From Sipunculus nudus (taxonomy: Eukaryota > Annelida > Sipuncula > Golfingiida > Sipunculidae), in the NCBI GenBank assembly GCA_026874595.1, contig CM049308.1:36450027-36514026 (forward strand): a stretch of 64,000 nt of DNA, given 5' to 3'. Below, one piece after another: positions 59,343-64,000 of this stretch. Below the pieces are notes generated by a model that had not been told where the DNA came from, did not search any database, and saw only the letters and a list, made by a program, of their open reading frames with translations. Position 1 is the stretch's first letter. Every line of letters begins with the position of its first letter. A program made the translations under genes and the position numbers.

Positions 59343-62300
59343 GTAGGTAGTCTCTTGTATCTCATAGGAACCTGGACTTGTCAGATTTTAGATTGGATGC
59401 ATATTTGTTGGTGTCCAGAAAACTTGAGAACTGCATTTTGAAAGTTGTAATTTGATAATAGTAGGATGTAATTGTTATCTCATCCTTTACTTAAGAATGT
59501 GTATCAACACTTACCGAACAGAGGGCTGTCTGTGTTTTTGAAAAGGGAGCCAGTGAGCATTTGTGTTGGAATAAGTATAATTTTTGGAATGGCAGAGATC
59601 TCAAATAGCAAATATCCTAGACATGCTCATAAGCTATGTATATTCTGTACTATTTGTTTGTAATTTAGATGAAAACAGTAGATATGGATGGTTTATTAAC
59701 CTTTTCAGTAAGCATCCCTCAATGGTCATTAAATGGCTGAGCATGACCATTCAGGGAGCAGTGCTGGAGAGGATAATAATCACTGAGGTTAGTAACTCGC
59801 TGAAAAATAATTGAAAGTTGAATACCATCATCTGCTGGTCCAACTGTTTGTGAGGTATTCTGGTTTTATAACAAAACTATTAACTGTGTTAATTTTCATG
59901 ATGATGTCTTTGCAAACTGTTGTAAATACCCAAAGCTATTTGAAGAATGAAAATCCATTAAAAATAAGTTTATTTAACCTTGAAATTTAACATCCAAGTC
60001 CTTATTCTCAAATTAATAATAAATTTGTAGGTTTGAATTATCAATCAGTGGACTTAAACAGATGAATTATTATGTACATTTGTATAAATGGTTCATGGTA
60101 CTTGTGTGTGATAGGACGCTGTAAATTGAATTAAGGAGGTTTATAAAGACCTACTTAGATGTGAAATCCTTAAATATTTGGAATGGGAGGACAGTCGAGT
60201 GACTCTGTACAGACAACTTGTGCAAAAATGTGATGTCAGCACTTTAACCTGTGCTCATCAATAAAATGAAACCTGGAGCAACTGACTGAGAAATGGAAGA
60301 ACCAGATAACTGAGAAACCAGAAGAAATATATCAAACAATGAAGTGACAAGAACATTTTTGAACAAAGTGATGGTTTTTCAGCAGAGCAGAAGAAATGGT
60401 GACTTCAGGTAGGTGGTATTTCAATTTGAATATGTTAAGTGAAAGAAACTTGTGTAAAATGATATCAAAGTCCTGATTTATCAACTGATCAGAAGATTTC
60501 AATCCATCAGGTAAGTGGGATATCATTTTGACAAGGTGTGGGTTTCTGGGCAAATCTATATGACAAATATTGGACTGGTTATGTTATACTTGAGTAACCA
60601 GAGATGTCTTTTTTTGACTGGCTTCAAAAACAGATTTTTCAGATTTGATGGATTTTCTGCTGGGCCCAACAAAAAATATGGTGAGATTTTGGAGCTCCCC
60701 TTTTCTTAGCATTATCCCTTATTGTGAACCAGCTAGCTTTAAGTGGAAATACAATAAAAGTTGGGGTACAGTTTATAAACAGATTTTGTGAATTTTGCAA
60801 ATGACCAACATTCATTTAAAGTAGATAGCTGGAAAATTTAAAAGACTTCAGTTCATGGTAAAGGATAAAGCTGAAAGATGGTGAAGGACTACTCAAAAAT
60901 TGATGAATTGTAAATGTATTACTTCCTGAATGATTCATGTATTGTGGACCAGTGCTCCCAAAGACACTGATGTCAGTGCTGTTGCATACTGACATCTAGT
61001 GGGTATATTGGGTACTAATCCTAAACATGAACCTGAATTTTATATATGGACCAGGCAGATTGGACAAACCAGGACTTTTTCACAACTGCAGAACTGGATC
61101 CAGGGAGAGGGGTTCAGACTCGCAATTTTCAGCTGCCACAACTTTTTAAGTGCTTCAGACCAATTTTGGCATCCTGGACTCCCCCTTTTCCTGACCTGGG
61201 GACCTCATCGGGTTTAATCCTCTGTGTTGGACCCCTCCTTTTCCCAAATCCTGAATCTGCCATCTGAGCTGCACAGTTGAAAAGTTAACACAGCTCTATA
61301 TAAAATACTACACAATTGCTCTGGTAATATCTCGATAGATATCTTCTTTTGTCAAAAACCAGGAAATATTGAGAGCAAATGTTGCTTTAATTCACTCATT
61401 TGTATCCTCTCGGTCATTTTGGGGTCTCCTTTATAATTTATATTTTAACTGACAATACTTAATTCATTTCACTACATCTACTACCCCCCCCCCCCCCCCC
61501 CAAAAAAAATTAAGCCTAAATGTTGAATGGCTGACCTTGGGCAAAATTGTTTTCAATTGTCCCTTTGAAATATATCCAATTTTAAATATTAAGTCCTATT
61601 ATAAATTTTTCAAGCAAGACTGGTGTAAATTACAAGATGCGACTGCTCCAGACAACATTTTACAAGGCTGCTCTTTTTGCTGGTGAATGTCGGAGCAGTA
61701 TCTTTCAAACAAGATTATTTTATATTGATTAAACAAAGCTGTGAAGACAAGTTTGTTGTCAAATACAGTCAAAGTCCTAGCAGCTGACACCCCAGAGGAG
61801 TTTTTCACCATTTGTTAATCTACTGGTCATGCATGTAACTTATAAATCTGCAGGCTTGACATCACAGCCTATTGTTTTAGAACCATATCATCATATTATA
61901 TAAAGAAAATTGCATTTTTTTTGTATTAACATTTAATCTGTTATTGTGACTCTTTGCTGTTGTACATCATAAAAGTGCCATATATAATTATTATTTGTAC
62001 TGTTTTATATACTTAAGATTATAATAATGTACCAGTAAATGGTGGATAATTACAGGATCCAGACATCCATTAATTATTTTAAATATGTTATTTAAAGTGA
62101 AGCTCAAATAATATTAATAATAATAATAATAATAAAGATAATTCCTAACCTGGGGACATATCTTTATTTACTTCTGGGAAATCTAAAAGATCTTTGTTTA
62201 TGACGAAAAGTACAAACAGTTAATGCTGCCTCATCAGAATAGTATGTATAAGTGTGGCAGTGTCAGTAGCCCTCTTTTCTTCTTTCGTCTCTGTGGTATT

Positions 62301-63086
62301 CTTATTTGATATTCTTCACCAAGTATAGTGTCCATTAGTTTATGTAGGCAGTAGGTTTTGATAATGAACTTATAATTAATAGCAAGTAGTTTACAAGAAG
62401 CGTGATACCAGAGATGAGGCTATGAAGAATATCCTGACCATTTAAAGGCAAATGAGGTGCCCATAGGTATCACCCATATTCCAGTTCAGCCGTTAATCCA
62501 CTGCCAGAGCCATACTTAGTGACTGAACTATCAGATCATGGTCTTGGTTTTGAAAATGCAGAGATAAAGGCAGTTGTAACAAGCTTGATTATCTGATATG
62601 TTAGATATTGAAACAATTATTGAATTTTTATAGATCTATACTTTCAGTTCCCCTAAAATGTAAGTTGTAAGTCAGCAGTAATGCTTATAAGGTCTGATAA
62701 TGTCTGAGGGGAGCATTACAAATGCTGCACACACAGCTCATACATAACACACTGATGAGACATATTATGAAGGGGAGATTCAGATCATTTATAACAGATG
62801 TCTATCACACAATGCTCAGATTCCTATCAGCCTTATCTGTGGCATGTGGGTTGAATATAAATATAAACTACTAGCTGATAAACCTGGTATTCCAGGCTTA
62901 TTACCGGGGTTTGAGAGAGAAATTAACTGAGATGTGAAATGTTGGCTCATTTTGTATTCTAAAAGTAAACAGAAAAAATAAGGTTTTCAGTGGGAAACTG
63001 TCTCGATAAGATGTGTATAAATATATTTTACATTTATTTTGTGGTGCTGTGCTCGTGGCAAAAAATTCTTACCCTGGTGTGTTTAC
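59343..63086. other. B3GALNT2 intron 6 (or downstream), unassigned
   Basis: Searched for the next B3GALNT2 block by eye without success. Notable only for poly-C at 61484-61501 and an (ATA)n run at 62115-62136. Confidence 0.35.
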
Positions 63087-63176
63087 CTTGAAGACCTGTT
63101 CAGTGATGATGTTTACATTACCAACTCGAATAAGACGCAGTGGGCATTCAGGTTTTTGATGATATTTGACTGGATT
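63087..63176 (-). CDS. Possible second exon of the same unrecognised gene
   Basis: A 30-codon open block bounded by a pyrimidine-rich acceptor (…TTTTTCTACTTCCAACGATAG) and a donor GTAAAC. Encodes NPVKYHQKPECPLRLIRVGN and VNIITEQVFK. Phase 0 on both sides, compatible with the exon at 63287-63511. Function unknown. Confidence 0.35.
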
Positions 63177-63286
63177 CTATCGTTGGAAGTAGAAAAATTA
63201 GGTTGATGTGAAGAACACATGAAAGATTTATTAAATGGACATTTCAAGGAAACTGTTCCTGAAGAAAGAAACAGAAATATGCATAC

Positions 63287-63511
63287 CTCATTAGTAGCAG
63301 AAGTGGACCCAACGGACTCAATGCAGAGGGTCTGTATCCCATTTTCAGTCACCGCAACCTTTTTTTTTATGGTATCAGACACATTATGAGGCCTGAAATC
63401 TGCCACCCTGTTCCTGAAATTGGTACCTTGATTTAGGTTTTGTGCGAGAACATGTTTTTTCTTATACTGACCACGCACATTGGTGAGAGCCTCGTTCAAA
63501 TGTAAGGCCAC
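63287..63511 (-). CDS. Possible exon of an unrecognised minus-strand gene
   Basis: An open frame reading through VADFRPHNVSDTIKKKVAV and ENGIQTLCIESVGSTSATNE, ending at a good donor (GAG then GTATGC) in phase 0. The right limit is uncertain: the frame has a GTG but no ATG, and no strong acceptor in the right frame is visible. I do not recognise the protein. It joins in phase to the candidate exon at 63087-63176. Confidence 0.3.
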
Positions 63512-64000
63512 ACATGCTCAAATCCCTCACTGAAAGCAAGGGTTATTCATTTGAACAATAGTCAGTAATATTGTTTTTGCGGTTGCGTGACCACGGTGCA
63601 TGCATTCAAGTCATTAGTTCTAATCTCCATGCAAGTCGGGGATAAAAAACAAAAAACTCAAAATTATATGTACATTAAAATTATTTATTCTCATATCACC
63701 TATGTCACTACAACAATAATAAGTTTTAAAATGATGTTTGGCACAGTATTGTACACAAAGCTGTTTTAGAGAACATTGCAATCAAATGTGAACCAAATTC
63801 CTTTTTAAGTATTAGATGCATGATTTGCCCAGCAGAGCTGTATGTCAGACTGGCCTTAGTTAGCATTAATAAACCATTTACATACTTCAGACATAAATGA
63901 AATACTAATCAGATGTGACCTTGCTTTATCATGCAGTCACATTTCCATTACACAATGTGAAGCAGCTTTTCTCATTAATCCTAGGGTTATTCTTTTCACT

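Noticed and set aside
59670-59790. Possible B3GALNT2 exon 7 (HPSMVIKWLSMTIQGAVLER)
   Set aside because: Does not resemble the next family block and lacks splice sites in a compatible phase.
60999-61267. Plus-strand ORFs of ~72 codons
   Set aside because: Two overlapping frames with no domain, no splice signals and text-like low conservation; probably an unclassified repeat.
1-64000. tRNA, rRNA, CRISPR or bacterial operon features
   Set aside because: None recognised on either strand. The tandem arrays have long contiguous monomers, not spaced repeats with unique spacers, and the genes have introns.

Overview
This is an AT-rich, intron-rich metazoan window, almost certainly lophotrochozoan and most likely a mollusc. 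That placement rests on the mix of Penelope-like elements, CR1/L2-like non-LTR remnants, short DNA-transposon derivatives, and several Helentron-like non-autonomous repeats with tandem-repeat cores, which are abundant in molluscan genomes. No bacterial operon, CRISPR array, tRNA or rRNA gene was seen.

Two host genes are supported by exon phase and conserved family motifs, and they lie head to head. On the minus strand, six exons between 11168 and 3543 encode the first 346 residues of a hedgehog acyltransferase (HHAT, MBOAT family); its 3' exons, with the catalytic histidine, lie beyond the left edge. On the plus strand, six exons between 20723 and 59342 encode the first 204 residues of UDP-GalNAc:beta-1,3-N-acetylgalactosaminyltransferase 2 (B3GALNT2, GT31); the catalytic part lies beyond the right edge. 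Its intron 5 is about 28 kb and is mostly repeats. A pair of possible minus-strand exons lies near 63.1-63.5 kb.

Layout: 1-2783 is a tandem array of ~335-bp monomers in an inverted Helentron-like element. 3.5-11.2 kb is HHAT with a Tigger-like MITE in an intron. 14.1-18.1 kb is a Helentron-like element with ~150-bp hairpin-bearing monomers. 18.8-19.1 kb is a non-LTR RT scrap and 19.4-19.9 kb a TTAA MITE. 20.7 kb is B3GALNT2 exon 1, followed directly by a nested pair of fold-back transposons (20928-24336), each with its own target-site duplication. 25.4-43.4 kb holds B3GALNT2 exons 2-5 among at least five copies of one Helentron-like family, a nested second family, and a 3.4-kb 42-bp minisatellite. 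44.4-50.4 kb is a retroelement graveyard (CR1-like, two Penelope-like elements, an ORF1-like remnant). 51.2-57.2 kb holds hAT-like, TTAA and Harbinger-like MITEs and a second copy of the nested family. 57.2-64 kb is mostly unannotated, apart from B3GALNT2 exon 6.

The most notable observation is that three repeat families with unrelated sequence share one terminal plan: a 9-13 bp motif at the 5' end, its inverse near but not at the 3' end, then a short tail ending CTTGT (with a small hairpin in two of them). At least four families also carry the same 12-bp palindrome GGTGGCRCCACC once or more per monomer.
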